NCBI GenBank assembly: GCA_000720845.1
Contig: JODU01000030.1
Coordinates: forward strand, 1-64,000
Length of the DNA stretch: 64,000 bases
Direction: 5' to 3'
From: Kitasatospora aureofaciens
Lineage (GTDB): Bacteria; Actinomycetota; Actinomycetes; Streptomycetales; Streptomycetaceae
Position 1 is the stretch's first letter; the number at the start of each line of letters is the position of its first letter. Below, one piece after another: positions 8,518-16,826 of this stretch. A model generated the notes under the pieces. The model made no database searches, was not told the origin of the DNA, and saw only the letters and a program-made list of their open reading frames with translations. The translations under genes were made by a program, and so were the position numbers.

Positions 8518-9217
8518 CGGGGGCGACCGCGCGGCCGGTCTGCGGCGAGATCATGCCGGAGCACAGTCCCTTGCTCGCCAGGGTCTGCGCGATGCGCGGA
8601 ATGGCGGCGAGCGTGTTGGCGGGCCAGTCGTGCATGAGGATGACCTGGCCGTTGCCCAGGCGCGAGACGGCCTGCACGATCGCGTCGGTGCCGGCGTTGT
8701 TCCAGTCCTGGGAGTCGACGTCCCAGATCACCTCGGTCAGCCCGTACTTGGCCTCGACCGACCGGAGCGTCGCGTTGGTCTCGCCGTACGGCGGCCGGAA
8801 CAGCTTGGGCGTCCCGCCCCCCGCGCCCGCGATCGCCTGCTGGGTCCGGGAGATCTCCGAGTCCATCTGGGCCTGGCTCAGCTGGGTCATGTGGGGGTGG
8901 GTGTAGCTGTGGTTGGCGACCCACATGCCGGCGTCGACCTGGGCCCGGACCAGGGACGGGTTCTGGGCGGCGTACTGGCCCTGGTTGAACATGGTGGCCC
9001 GCAGCCCGTTCTGCCTGAGCGCGTTGAGCAGGGACTGGGTGCTGCCGGAGGGGCCGTCGTCGAAGGTGAGCCCGACATAGCCGTTGCAGGCCGCGGCCTG
9101 GGACGGGGCGGCGCTCGCCACCACCGTGCCCGCGGCGGCGAGCGCGGTGACGGCGACGCCGGTGGCCAGAGTGCGCAGGGGGCGCGAGGACACGCGTGGT
9201 CTGGTACTGGTACGCAT
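8510..9217 (-). CDS. axeA: Acetyl xylan esterase, CE4 polysaccharide deacetylase
   Basis: A 235-residue secreted CE4 enzyme that removes acetyl groups from xylan. A signal peptide (residues ~1-41, ending PSQAA) precedes the NodB domain: TFDDGPSG near 50-57 (Asp and metal ligand), HSYTHPHM (H-x3-H metal site), RPPYGE, DVDSQDW and LMHDW. ATG at 9217 has GAGGAGG upstream. Order and product match the xlnB-axeA operon of S. lividans. The frame stops just after the catalytic domain, whereas the family normally continues through a linker into a binding module; remnants of that module lie out of frame downstream. Confidence 0.88.
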   Translation of the reverse strand: MRTSTRPRVSSRPLRTLATGVAVTALAAAGTVVASAAPSQAAACNGYVGLTFDDGPSGSTQSLLNALRQNGLRATMFNQGQYAAQNPSLVRAQVDAGMWVANHSYTHPHMTQLSQAQMDSEISRTQQAIAGAGGGTPKLFRPPYGETNATLRSVEAKYGLTEVIWDVDSQDWNNAGTDAIVQAVSRLGNGQVILMHDWPANTLAAIPRIAQTLASKGLCSGMISPQTGRAVAPAT

Positions 9218-9251
9218 ACGAGTGATTCCTCCTCTCCGCTGGTGGGATGGG

Positions 9252-9468
9252 TCAGCCGGTGCTGCAGGACACGGTCGGCCAGGTCCAGTTGCCGTTGGCC
9301 TGGATGGTGGCGCCCCAGTTGCCGCCGCTGCCGTTCGACTTGGCGGTCAACGTCTGCGCGCTCGGGTAGCTCGCGTTCACGTTCCAGGTCGACAGGACCT
9401 TCGCCGGGGACGGCACGTTCATCGTCACCGTCCAGTCACTGGCACCGCTCACCGAGACGTTCAGGTTG
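9252..9468 (-). pseudogene. Out-of-frame C-terminal half of the xlnB carbohydrate-binding module
   Basis: This second copy of the module fragment encodes NLNVSVSGASDWTVTMNV through WTWPTVSCSTG. It is joined to the xylanase out of frame, so the xylanase frame ends at TGA 9436-9438 after ~10 aberrant residues. The left breakpoint is the same base of the module as in the axeA copy. The two copies differ at only a few positions over ~215 bp, outside the first few residues at their C-termini. Confidence 0.8.
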
Positions 9469-10146
9469 GGAGCTGCCGCTGCTCTGGTAGCCCTCGGTGG
9501 CCATGATCATGTAGTAGCTGAAGTTGCCGAGCGGCATCCCCGCCCGCGCCCACGCGTCGAAGTGGTTGCCGGTGGTGATGGTGCCGCCGGTCCGCTTCGA
9601 CTGCCTGACACTCCAGTACTGGTCGAAGGTGCGGGTGCCCTCGACAGAGGGGGCGTTGTACCGAGTCGTCTTGTAGATGTCGTACGTACCACCGTCGGTG
9701 GTGACGGTGCCCTTGAACTCGCCCGTGGGCCGGTAGGTGCCCCAGTTGTCGACGATGTAGTACTCGACGAGCGGGTTCGACGTCCACCCGTAGAGCGCCA
9801 GGTACGCGTTGCCGGACGGGTTGAAGCTGCCCGAGTACTGCACGGTCCTGCGCCCGCCGTTGCTCCAGCCCTTGCCCGCGACGAAGTTGCCGGTGTTGCG
9901 CCACGAGGTGCTGTACTGACCGCCGGAGCCCATGTTCATGGAGACGGTGCCCTGGCTGTCGGTCCAGAACGAGTAGTAGTAGCCGTTGTTGGTGCCCTCC
10001 TGGTTGGTCGTGACGACCGTGTCGGCCTGGGCGGTGCCCGGCAGCATCAGCGCGGCGAGCGCGGCGAGGGCGACGGCCCACGCGCTCCTGATGAGCAGGG
10101 CGACGAGGCCGCGTCTGCGACGCCTCGGTTGGACGAGCAGGTTCAT
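9436..10146 (-). CDS. xlnB: Endo-1,4-beta-xylanase B, GH11
   Basis: A secreted GH11 xylanase, 236 residues in the open frame. An arginine-rich n-region (QPRRRRRG near residues 6-13), a hydrophobic core and a site near residue 41 form the signal peptide. The beta-jelly-roll shows NNGYYYSFWTD, VEYYIVDNWGTYRP (nucleophile Glu) and MIMATEGYQSSG (acid/base Glu), so the catalytic domain is complete. The start at 10146 has AGAGGAA upstream. Normally a Gly-rich linker and a ~85-residue xylan-binding module follow. Here the linker and half the module are missing and the frame is lost at SGSS|QPERLGERCQ. axeA follows after a short gap. CGAAA/TTTCG boxes upstream suggest substrate-dependent repression. 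Confidence 0.9.
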   Translation of the reverse strand: MNLLVQPRRRRRGLVALLIRSAWAVALAALAALMLPGTAQADTVVTTNQEGTNNGYYYSFWTDSQGTVSMNMGSGGQYSTSWRNTGNFVAGKGWSNGGRRTVQYSGSFNPSGNAYLALYGWTSNPLVEYYIVDNWGTYRPTGEFKGTVTTDGGTYDIYKTTRYNAPSVEGTRTFDQYWSVRQSKRTGGTITTGNHFDAWARAGMPLGNFSYYMIMATEGYQSSGSSQPERLGERCQ

Positions 10147-10213
10147 GGGGGGTTCCTCTCCTGCTGGTTCGGACAACGGCGACAGTGTTGACCTGCACCC
10201 ATCAAGCGTCAAC

Positions 10214-10241
10214 AGTTTCGGTAGAAGTTTCGAAACCTTCG
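10214..10241. promoter_or_regulatory. Candidate xylan-regulon operator upstream of xlnB
   Basis: The 312-nt region between xlnB and the divergent LLM gene holds no gene. It contains AGTTTCG at 10214-10220 and the perfect palindrome GTTTCGAAAC at 10227-10236, followed by CTTCGG. CGAAA/TTTCG boxes are known upstream of streptomycete xylanase genes. Assignment to a repressor is inference. Confidence 0.5.
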
Positions 10242-10458
10242 GCATGCAGGAATACGGCTTCCGAGACACGAACCCGCAGACCAGTCCCCACTCCTCTCGA
10301 ACGCGCACACACCCCACAGACACCTCTCACCGAAGCGGCCGGAAATGAGGATGACGGATACCGAAAATTTCGAGATACCGCTCCCTGGACAGCCGCGGTG
10401 TGGACTCACATCCTCGGTGGAGGCAGAGCACCGTTCCCCACAACGGAGGTTGGCGCTC

Positions 10459-11508
10459 GTGAAGTTCAGCTACGCGATGCTCCCGGACCACCCGCTGGCC
10501 GAGTCCCTGGAGTCGATCCGGCTCGCCGACGAACTCGGATTCCACGCCTGTTACGCCGCCGACGAGACCTGGCACAAGGACCTGTGGCTCCTCTTCGCCG
10601 CGGCGGCCGGCCGCACCGACCGCATCCGCCTCGGGCCGAGCGTCTCTCCCGTGACGCTGCGCGAGCCGACCCTGATCGCCCAGGCCCTCGCCACGCTCGA
10701 CGAACTCTCCGGCGGCCGCGCCGAAGGCGTCCTGTCCAGCGGCAACTTCGGCCTGCTGGCCCAGTACCGCATCGACTGGGCCCGCACCAGGCCGCTCTCC
10801 CGGGTCAAGGAGGCCCTGCACGTGATGCGCACCTTCCTCGACGAGGGCGCCATCACGTACGAGGGCGAGTTCTTCTCCTACGACGGCCTGTTCACCTTCG
10901 CCCGGCCCGTCCAGGACCGGCTGCCGCTGAAGCTCGGTGCGATGCGGGGCCCGAAGTCCTTCGAGGCGGCCGGGGAGTTGTCGGACGGGTGCCACCACGC
11001 CCTGAGCTACACCCGCGAGGCCTACGACTACGCGGTGCGGCACATCAGAGCGGGCGCGGAGCGGGCCGGCCGGGACTGGCGCTCGCTGGACATCGGAGCG
11101 TGGGTGGTCTTCGCCACCGGCCCCGACTCGGCGGCGGCCAAGGAGGCGGCACGCAGCATGGTCGGCATCTACGCCTCCTCCATGCCGGAGGAGCAGTTGC
11201 GCCGCAACGGCGTCGACCCGGCGGAACTGAAGCCGGTCATCGACGCGATCGGCGCCGGCGACCTGGCCCGCGGCATCGAACTGACCACCCCGGCCATCGC
11301 CGACCGCCTCTCGGTCGCGGGCACACCCGAGGAGTGCCGGGAGAAGATCGAACGCGACATCGCCCCCAGCGGCGTCAACCACATGATCTGCGCCATCACC
11401 GACCGCGCCCTGGTGAAGGCGTTCACCGGCCGGGACCTCACGGACGCGGCCGACGTGAACACCCAACTGCGGCTGATCGCGGAACGGGTGATGCCGGCGT
11501 TGGCGTGA
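10459..11508 (+). CDS. LLM class flavin-dependent oxidoreductase
   Basis: A 349-residue TIM-barrel enzyme of the luciferase-like monooxygenase superfamily, closest in look to F420-dependent reductases: IRLGPSVSPVTLREP, ATLDELSGGRAEGVLSSGNFG and a C-terminal GTPEECREKIE. It would use reduced FMN or F420; the substrate is unknown. GTG at 10459 follows GGAGG and gives the expected N-terminus FSYAMLPDHPLAESL. The in-frame ATG at 10345 would add 38 atypical residues. It diverges from the xlnB operon; nothing ties it to xylan use. Confidence 0.83.
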   Translation: MKFSYAMLPDHPLAESLESIRLADELGFHACYAADETWHKDLWLLFAAAAGRTDRIRLGPSVSPVTLREPTLIAQALATLDELSGGRAEGVLSSGNFGLLAQYRIDWARTRPLSRVKEALHVMRTFLDEGAITYEGEFFSYDGLFTFARPVQDRLPLKLGAMRGPKSFEAAGELSDGCHHALSYTREAYDYAVRHIRAGAERAGRDWRSLDIGAWVVFATGPDSAAAKEAARSMVGIYASSMPEEQLRRNGVDPAELKPVIDAIGAGDLARGIELTTPAIADRLSVAGTPEECREKIERDIAPSGVNHMICAITDRALVKAFTGRDLTDAADVNTQLRLIAERVMPALA

Positions 11509-11594
11509 GGACGTGGCCGGGTGAGGGGGGGGAGGCTCAGGACCCCGCGAAAAGGGGCTGAGGTCCGGTGTCCGGCCGTGCTTCGATGGGCGTC

Positions 11595-12236
11595 ATGGTG
11601 TCCTCCGAGCGCTTGCTCGCCTTCGCGGCGATGTCGTTCCTGCTGATCGTGGTCCCCGGGCCCAGCGTGCTGTTCGTGATCGGGCGGGCGCTGGCCCAGG
11701 GGCGCCGGGCGGCGCTGACCACGGTCGTGGGCAACACGGTGGGCGCCTATGTGCTCGTCGTGGCGGTGGCGCTCGGGGTCGGCTCGGTGGTGGAGCACTC
11801 GGTGCTCGTCTTCACGGCGCTGAAGCTCGTCGGCGCGGCCTGCCTGGTGTACCTGGGCGTGCGGGCCTGGCGGAAGCGCGGCTCGTTGCAGGGCGCGGTC
11901 ACCGCGGACGGGAGCGTGCGCGGGGGCGGTCTGCGGACGCTGTGGGAGGGGTTCGCGGTCGGGGTGGCGAACCCCAAGACGATGGTGTTCTTCGCCGCCG
12001 TGCTCCCCCAGTTCGTGGACCGCGACCAGGGACACGTGGTGGTCCAGATGCTGCTGCTGGGTCTGGTCTTCAACCTCATCGCGGTGGCGTGCGACAGCGT
12101 GTGGGGACTGGCCGCGGCGACCGGACGGGAGTGGTTCGCCCGCTCACCCCGGCGGCTCTCCCTGGTCGGCGGGATCGGCGGCCTCACGATGATCGGTCTC
12201 GGAGTCACCGTCGCGGCGACGGGGCGCAAGGACTGA
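11595..12236 (+). CDS. LysE/RhtB family amino acid exporter
   Basis: A 213-residue membrane protein with about six helices. The N-terminal SFLLIVVPGPSVLFVIGRAL is the LysE signature (VPGP), and the central FAVGVANPKTMVFFAAVLPQF is also characteristic. It likely exports amino acids or similar small metabolites by proton exchange. ATG at 11595 matches the family N-terminus. A GTG at 11568 with a purine-rich upstream region would add nine residues. A hairpin shared with rnpB follows. Confidence 0.85.
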   Translation: MVSSERLLAFAAMSFLLIVVPGPSVLFVIGRALAQGRRAALTTVVGNTVGAYVLVVAVALGVGSVVEHSVLVFTALKLVGAACLVYLGVRAWRKRGSLQGAVTADGSVRGGGLRTLWEGFAVGVANPKTMVFFAAVLPQFVDRDQGHVVVQMLLLGLVFNLIAVACDSVWGLAAATGREWFARSPRRLSLVGGIGGLTMIGLGVTVAATGRKD

Positions 12237-12267
12237 CGGGGTCCGATCCGGCCCGGCACACGGAACC

Positions 12268-12289
12268 GCCCCCCAGGCGGGAGGGGGGC
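12268..12289. terminator. Bidirectional hairpin between lysE-type gene and rnpB 3' end
   Basis: GCCCCCC at 12268-12274 pairs with GGGGGGC at 12283-12289 around an 8-nt loop, immediately after the mature 3' end of the minus-strand RNase P RNA. It probably ends transcription from both sides. Confidence 0.75.
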
Positions 12290-12705
12290 AGACGAGTCGG
12301 GCTGTACGCCGGGTTCTGTTCCGACGGGGCCTCGCGGTCCCGTCGGCGACGGCCATCCATCTAGGACCGGCGTTGCCACCGGCCTCCAGCGGTCTACCCG
12401 CGGACTCGGGCGGGCAGCCCTCGAACGTCCGCGCAGAGCCGCCCCTTCTTGCGAGGAGGCGTCTCCTCTTGACCTTGCTCCGGGTGGGGTTTACCTAGCT
12501 GCCCAGGTCGCCCTGGGCACTGGTGGTCTCTTACACCACCGTTTCACCCTTACCCGGGACCGGAGTCCCGGGCGGTCTGCTTTCTGTGGCACTGTCCCGC
12601 GGGTCACCCCGGGTGGCCGTTAGCCATCACCCTGCCCTGTGGAGCCCGGACGTTCCTCGGGAAGTCCCGTGAGGGACTCCACGCGGCCGTCCGCCCGGCT
12701 CGTCT
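12289..12705 (-). ncRNA. rnpB: RNase P RNA, bacterial type A
   Basis: This is the catalytic RNA of RNase P, which matures tRNA 5' ends. On the minus strand the terminal AGACGAG and CTCGTCT pair as helix P1. The universal core is present: GAGGAACGTCCGGGCTCC and CAGGGTGATGGCTAACGGC near the 5' end, GGGTAAGGGTGAAACGGTGG and GTAAGAGACCACCAG in the middle, and GAACAGAACCCGGCGTACAG near the 3' end. Length is about 415 nt, normal for Streptomyces. The exact 5' end is uncertain by a few bases. The EamA reading frame enters its first ~85 nt. Confidence 0.95.
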
Positions 12706-13600
12706 GCCGTGTCGACCATGGTACCCGGCGGACCTCCCGCCTCGGACCGGCGGCGGCCGTCGCGAGGACCGAGCCGGCCAGGATCAGGGTGAAGGCGACG
12801 CCGATGCCGAGGGTCAGGTCCTCGTCGAGGAGGAGGGCGCCCGCGGCGACGGCGACCGCCGGGTTGACGTAGGTGATGACGCCGGCCCGGACAGGGCCGA
12901 CCTCCTTGATCAGCTCCAGGAAGGCCACGAAGGCGATCGCGGTGCAGACGAGGCCGAGTCCGGCCAGGGCGGCCAGGGCCTCGCCCGAGGGGAGGGCGGA
13001 GGGCCGGGTCAGGAAGGCGGCGGGAGCGTAGACGAGGGCGGCCAGGGTGAGGCAGGGGGTGATGAGCTGGAGGGTGGGGACGTCCTTGAGGTGGCGGGCG
13101 GCTATCAGGGGGGCCGTGGCGTAGCCGACGACCGTCACCAGCACCTCGGCCAGCGAGCGGGCGTCGCCGCCGGTGAGGTGCGGGACGGTGAGGACGGCGA
13201 CGCCCCCGAGGCCGAGGCCGAGTCCGGTGACGCGGCGGGCGCCGACCCGTTCCCCGGCGCCGAAGAAGCGGGCGAGGAGAACGCCGACGATCGGCACGCC
13301 CGCGATCAGCAGCCCGGCGGTGGAGCTGGACAGGTGCCGCTCGGCGTCCGTCAGGGTCCACCAGGGACCGATGATCTCGATCACGGCGAAGGCCAGCATG
13401 GGCTTCCAGTGGCGTCGCACGGTGCCGAGGAGGTCTCCCTTGCGCAGGGCGAAGGGCAGCAGGAGTGCCGCGCCGAGCGCGCAGCGCGTGAACACCACTC
13501 CGGACGGGGACACCTCGTCCACCGCCACCTTGATCATCAGGTAGGGGACGCCCCAGACCACTCCCATCAGGGAGAACAGGAACCAGCCGCGTGCAGTCAT
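12620..13600 (-). CDS. EamA/DMT family transporter overlapping rnpB
   Basis: A 326-residue drug/metabolite transporter with ten predicted helices in two EamA repeats (first repeat from GVVWGVPYLMIKVAV; second from YATAPLIAARHLKD to VTYVNPAVAVAAGALLL-like sequence). ATG at 13600 lies 19 nt downstream of the AraC gene, so the two are probably cotranscribed. The frame does not stop before rnpB: its last ~28 codons are the 5' part of the RNase P RNA, ending at the TAA of GATGGCTAACGG. The membrane domain is complete before that point. The substrate is unknown. Confidence 0.85.
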   Translation of the reverse strand: MTARGWFLFSLMGVVWGVPYLMIKVAVDEVSPSGVVFTRCALGAALLLPFALRKGDLLGTVRRHWKPMLAFAVIEIIGPWWTLTDAERHLSSSTAGLLIAGVPIVGVLLARFFGAGERVGARRVTGLGLGLGGVAVLTVPHLTGGDARSLAEVLVTVVGYATAPLIAARHLKDVPTLQLITPCLTLAALVYAPAAFLTRPSALPSGEALAALAGLGLVCTAIAFVAFLELIKEVGPVRAGVITYVNPAVAVAAGALLLDEDLTLGIGVAFTLILAGSVLATAAAGPRREVRRVPWSTRQTSRADGRVESLTGLPEERPGSTGQGDG

Positions 13601-13619
13601 GCGGCGAGTCTCGGCCGCC

Positions 13620-14456
13620 TCACCCCGCGCGGTCTTGAACGCTGTTGCGGTACGCCGCCGGGGTCACCCCGAGGACCCGCCGGAACCAGCGGGTCAGGTG
13701 CGCCTGGTCGGCGAAGCCCACCAGCGCCGCCACCTCGGCGGGGCGCAGTCCGGCCTCCAGGAGCCCACGGGCCCTGGCCACCCGGTGCTGGGCCAGCCAG
13801 GCGTACGGCGGCATCCCCGTCGCCGTACGGAAGGCCCGCAGGAGTTGGTAGCGGGAGAGGCCGAGGTCGGTGGCGAGGGCCGCCAGGGACGGCGGGGCGA
13901 GGAGTTCGTCGGCGAGGCGGTCGCGTACGACGCGGGCGACGCGGTCGGCGCCGGGGACCGTGTCGTCGGCCGCGCGGGCCGTGGAGTGGCGGCGGGCCAG
14001 CGCCGTGAGGAGCCAGGGCAGGCGCGACTCCGCCTCCAAGGGGTCGGGGCAGCGGGCCAGGTCGGTGTGCGCGGCGCGCAGGGCGGCGGCGAGTTCCGGG
14101 TCGTCGAGGACGGGCTCGCGGAAGTGCGGGAGGGCCGTGTCCGTCCGGGTGCCGTCGACAAGGAGGTTCGGGGCCGCGTACAGGGCGCGGTAGGAGTAGC
14201 CGTCCGGGGCGGCGGGGCCGCCGGTGTGCACCTCGCCCGGCTCCAGGACGACGATGGAGCCCGGCCCCGAGTGGATGTGGCCGCCCCGGTAGGCGATGAC
14301 CTCAAGGCCGCCGACGGTGACGCCGACCGTGTACTCGTCGTGGGCGTGCGGGGCGTAGACGTGCCGGTCGAAGCGTGCGGTCAGGAGGTCGAGCGGCGGT
14401 CCTGCCGCCCCCAGCCGTGCCCTGGTCCAGCGCGCCTGTTCACCACGTGCGTCCAC
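13620..14456 (-). CDS. AraC family transcriptional regulator
   Basis: A 278-residue regulator with an N-terminal AraC-type cupin ligand domain (HVYAPHAHDEYTVGV, then PGEVHTGGP) and two C-terminal helix-turn-helix motifs (LAALATDLGLSRYQLLRAFR and ALVGFADQAHLTRWFRRVLG, followed by TPAAYR). Start GTG at 14456. It is the first gene of a pair with the EamA transporter and probably controls it in response to the exported metabolite (inference). Confidence 0.88.
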   Translation of the reverse strand: MDARGEQARWTRARLGAAGPPLDLLTARFDRHVYAPHAHDEYTVGVTVGGLEVIAYRGGHIHSGPGSIVVLEPGEVHTGGPAAPDGYSYRALYAAPNLLVDGTRTDTALPHFREPVLDDPELAAALRAAHTDLARCPDPLEAESRLPWLLTALARRHSTARAADDTVPGADRVARVVRDRLADELLAPPSLAALATDLGLSRYQLLRAFRTATGMPPYAWLAQHRVARARGLLEAGLRPAEVAALVGFADQAHLTRWFRRVLGVTPAAYRNSVQDRAG

Positions 14457-14526
14457 CGCTGCCCACCCCCTGCCCCTACGGGATCAGAGGAAGTCGGCGG
14501 TGTCCAGGGCCGCGGACCGCGTCCGC

Positions 14527-14557
14527 TTGACCCTGTCGCAGCGTCAACGTTTCTACT
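14527..14557 (+). promoter_or_regulatory. MerR-type promoter and operator
   Basis: TTGACC (14527-14532) and TCTACT (14552-14557) are separated by 19 bp, the long spacer typical of MerR-controlled promoters. The spacer contains one arm of the inverted repeat TTGAC-N11-GTCAA (14527-14547). It lies a few bases upstream of the merR start, consistent with autoregulation. Confidence 0.55.
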
Positions 14558-14563
14558 GGGGCC

Positions 14564-15325
14564 ATGCGGATCGGAGAACTCGCCGGCGCCGTCGGCGTCA
14601 CCACGCGGACCGTGCGGCACTACCACCACCAGGGCCTGCTGCCCGAGCCGGAACGGCTGGCCAACGGGTATCGGACGTACACCCTGCGGCACGTCGTCGT
14701 GCTGGCCCGGATCCGGCGGCTGACCGAACTGGGGCTCGGGCTCGCCGAGGTGCGGGACGTGCTCGCGGACGAGGCCGGGAAGGATCTGGCCGAGGTGCTG
14801 GAGGAACTGGACGCGGATCTCGCGCGGCAGGAGGCGGCGATCCGCGAGCGCCGGGCGCGGCTGCGGGCGCTGCTGGAGACGGAGGGCGGGCTGCCGGCCG
14901 AGGGGCCGGTGTCACCGGAGCTGGCCGGGTTGTTCGCCGGGATGGGGGACGTGTCCGGTTCACCGATGGCCCTGCGGGACCGGGAGATGCTGGCGTTCAT
15001 GGAGAGCGCGGTGGGGCCGGAGGAGCGGGAGGGGCTGCTGGCCACGCTGCACGAGGCGTTCGAGTCGCCGGAGGCGGTGGCGCGCGCCCACGAGGCGTAC
15101 GCCCTGCTGGACGAGTTGGCCGACGCCGATGCCGACGATCCCCGCGTGGCCGGGGCCGCGCGGGCGCTCGCCGACTGCATCCCCGGGGAGCTGCTGCCCG
15201 CGGAGGGCGTCGACCTCGACTCCGGGCACGGCGTCCTGCGGGCCATGTACGCCGACTTCGCGCCGGGGCAGGCGGAGGCGGTGCGGCAGGCGCTCGCCAT
15301 CGCCTCGCGGGAGCGACGGTCATGA
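14564..15325 (+). CDS. MerR family transcriptional regulator
   Basis: A 253-residue regulator. The winged-helix N-terminus reads MRIGELAGAVGVTTRTVRHY, followed by HHQGLLPEPER-NGYRTY, then a coiled-coil dimerisation helix (about residues 80-110) and a large C-terminal effector domain of unknown ligand. Its stop overlaps the next start as ATGA, so the downstream membrane protein is translationally coupled and a likely partner or target. Confidence 0.88.
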   Translation: MRIGELAGAVGVTTRTVRHYHHQGLLPEPERLANGYRTYTLRHVVVLARIRRLTELGLGLAEVRDVLADEAGKDLAEVLEELDADLARQEAAIRERRARLRALLETEGGLPAEGPVSPELAGLFAGMGDVSGSPMALRDREMLAFMESAVGPEEREGLLATLHEAFESPEAVARAHEAYALLDELADADADDPRVAGAARALADCIPGELLPAEGVDLDSGHGVLRAMYADFAPGQAEAVRQALAIASRERRS

Positions 15326-15936
15326 CGGGCCCGTCCTTCGTCACCGTCACGTACCTCCTGGTCCGGCACGAGCTGCGGCTGCTGGCGAGCCTGTGGCTGT
15401 GGGCGGTCCGGCGGACCCACGGGGCGGTGGCCGGCGGGTCGGTCTTCGGGTACGCGCGGGGGCAGGGCGCGATGATGTTCGGGTTCGGGTTCGTGTGTGT
15501 CGTCGAGTCAGTGATGATGTCCGTGCTGCTGCGGGACTGGCCCGCCGTGCACCACGTGGTGCTGGTGCTGGACGTGTACACGGTCTTGATCGTGGTCGGG
15601 CTGCACGCCGCGTCCGTGGTCCGGCCGCACGTCCTGGACCCGGCCGCCGGGACACTGCGGATCCGCCGGGCCGTCCACGTCGACCTACGGATACCGCTGG
15701 AGCGGATCGCCTCCGTCCGGCGGGAGCTGCGGGCGACGCACGAGCGGGCCGACGGCGCGCTGGATCTCGCCGTGGGGTCCCAGACCTCCGTCACCGTGGA
15801 ACTCGCCGAGCCCGTCGCCCACGTCTCGTTCTTCGGGCGGCGGCGCGAGGTCCGCGTGGTGCGGTGTCACGCCGACGACCCCGGGGCCCTCGTACGGGCC
15901 GTCGAGCAGGCACGGGAGGGCTACGCCGTACCCTGA
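15322..15936 (+). CDS. Membrane protein coupled to MerR gene
   Basis: A 204-residue protein of unknown function. About three hydrophobic segments lie in the first 110 residues (SFVTVTYLLVRHELRLLASL, MMFGFGFVCVVESVMMSVL, VVLVLDVYTVLIVVGLHAA). A soluble C-terminal part looks like a membrane-bound PH-like domain: RIRRAVHVDLRIPLERIASVR is the kind of sequence seen in bacterial PH domains. ATG overlaps the merR stop. It probably acts with or is controlled by the regulator. Confidence 0.75.
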   Translation: MTGPSFVTVTYLLVRHELRLLASLWLWAVRRTHGAVAGGSVFGYARGQGAMMFGFGFVCVVESVMMSVLLRDWPAVHHVVLVLDVYTVLIVVGLHAASVVRPHVLDPAAGTLRIRRAVHVDLRIPLERIASVRRELRATHERADGALDLAVGSQTSVTVELAEPVAHVSFFGRRREVRVVRCHADDPGALVRAVEQAREGYAVP

Positions 15937-15971
15937 TCGGGAGCCTGGCGCTCGCGAGTGAAGGAGTACGT

Positions 15972-16754
15972 GTGCTTGTCCTGCTGCCGCCGTCCGAGGG
16001 GAAGGCCGCGTCCGGCCGCGGCGCCCCGTTGAAGACCGGGTCGCTGTCCCTGCCGGGGCTCACCGCCGCCCGGGAGGCCGTCCTCGGCGAGCTGGTGGAG
16101 CTGTGCGCCGGCGACGAGGAGAAGGCGCGCGAGGTGCTCGGGCTGAGCGAGGGGCTGCGCGGCGAGGTCGCCAAGAACGTGGAGCTGCTGACGGCGGGTG
16201 CGCGTCCGGCCGGGGAGATCTACACCGGTGTGCTGTACGACGCCCTGGACCTGGCCTCGCTGGACGCCGCCGCCAAGCGGCGGGCAGCCAGGTCGCTGCT
16301 GGTGTTCTCCGGGTTGTGGGGTGCCGTGCGGGTGACGGACCGGATCCCCTCCTACCGGTGCTCGATGGGCGTGAAGCTGCCCGGGCTCGGGGCCCTGGGC
16401 GCGCACTGGCGGGCGCCGATGGCCGAGGTGCTGCCGGAGGCGGCCGGGAACGGGCTGGTGCTCGACCTGCGTTCGGCGGCGTACGCGGCGGCGTGGAAGC
16501 CGAGGGGCGAGGTCGCCTCGCGGACGGCGACCGTGCGGGTGCTGCACGCACCGACCCGCAAGGTGGTCAGCCACTTCAACAAGGCGACCAAGGGGCGGAT
16601 CGTACGGAGTCTGCTGGCGTCCGGGACCGCGCCCGCGGGGCCGGCGGAGCTGGTGGCGGCGCTGCGGGACCTGGGGTACGAGGTGGAGGCGGAGGCGCCC
16701 GCGAAGGCCGGGCGGCCGTGGTCCCTGGACGTGCTCGTGGACGAGGTGCACTGA
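15972..16754 (+). CDS. yaaA: Peroxide stress protein YaaA (DUF328/UPF0246)
   Basis: A 260-residue protein of the YaaA family, which limits intracellular iron and DNA damage during peroxide stress in E. coli. Family landmarks are the N-terminal LLPPSEGK, YTGVLYDALD, FSGLWGAVR, DRIPSYRCSMGVKLPG and KGRIVRSLL. GTG at 15972 follows AAGGAG. It stands 35 nt after the MerR/membrane-protein pair and may be read through from it. Confidence 0.88.
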   Translation: MLVLLPPSEGKAASGRGAPLKTGSLSLPGLTAAREAVLGELVELCAGDEEKAREVLGLSEGLRGEVAKNVELLTAGARPAGEIYTGVLYDALDLASLDAAAKRRAARSLLVFSGLWGAVRVTDRIPSYRCSMGVKLPGLGALGAHWRAPMAEVLPEAAGNGLVLDLRSAAYAAAWKPRGEVASRTATVRVLHAPTRKVVSHFNKATKGRIVRSLLASGTAPAGPAELVAALRDLGYEVEAEAPAKAGRPWSLDVLVDEVH

Positions 16755-16826
16755 TCCGTCAGCCCCGCCGTTGCGCTGGATGCAACGGTGATTGCAGGGA
16801 GTGCGTTTCGGCGGCACGATGAGGGC

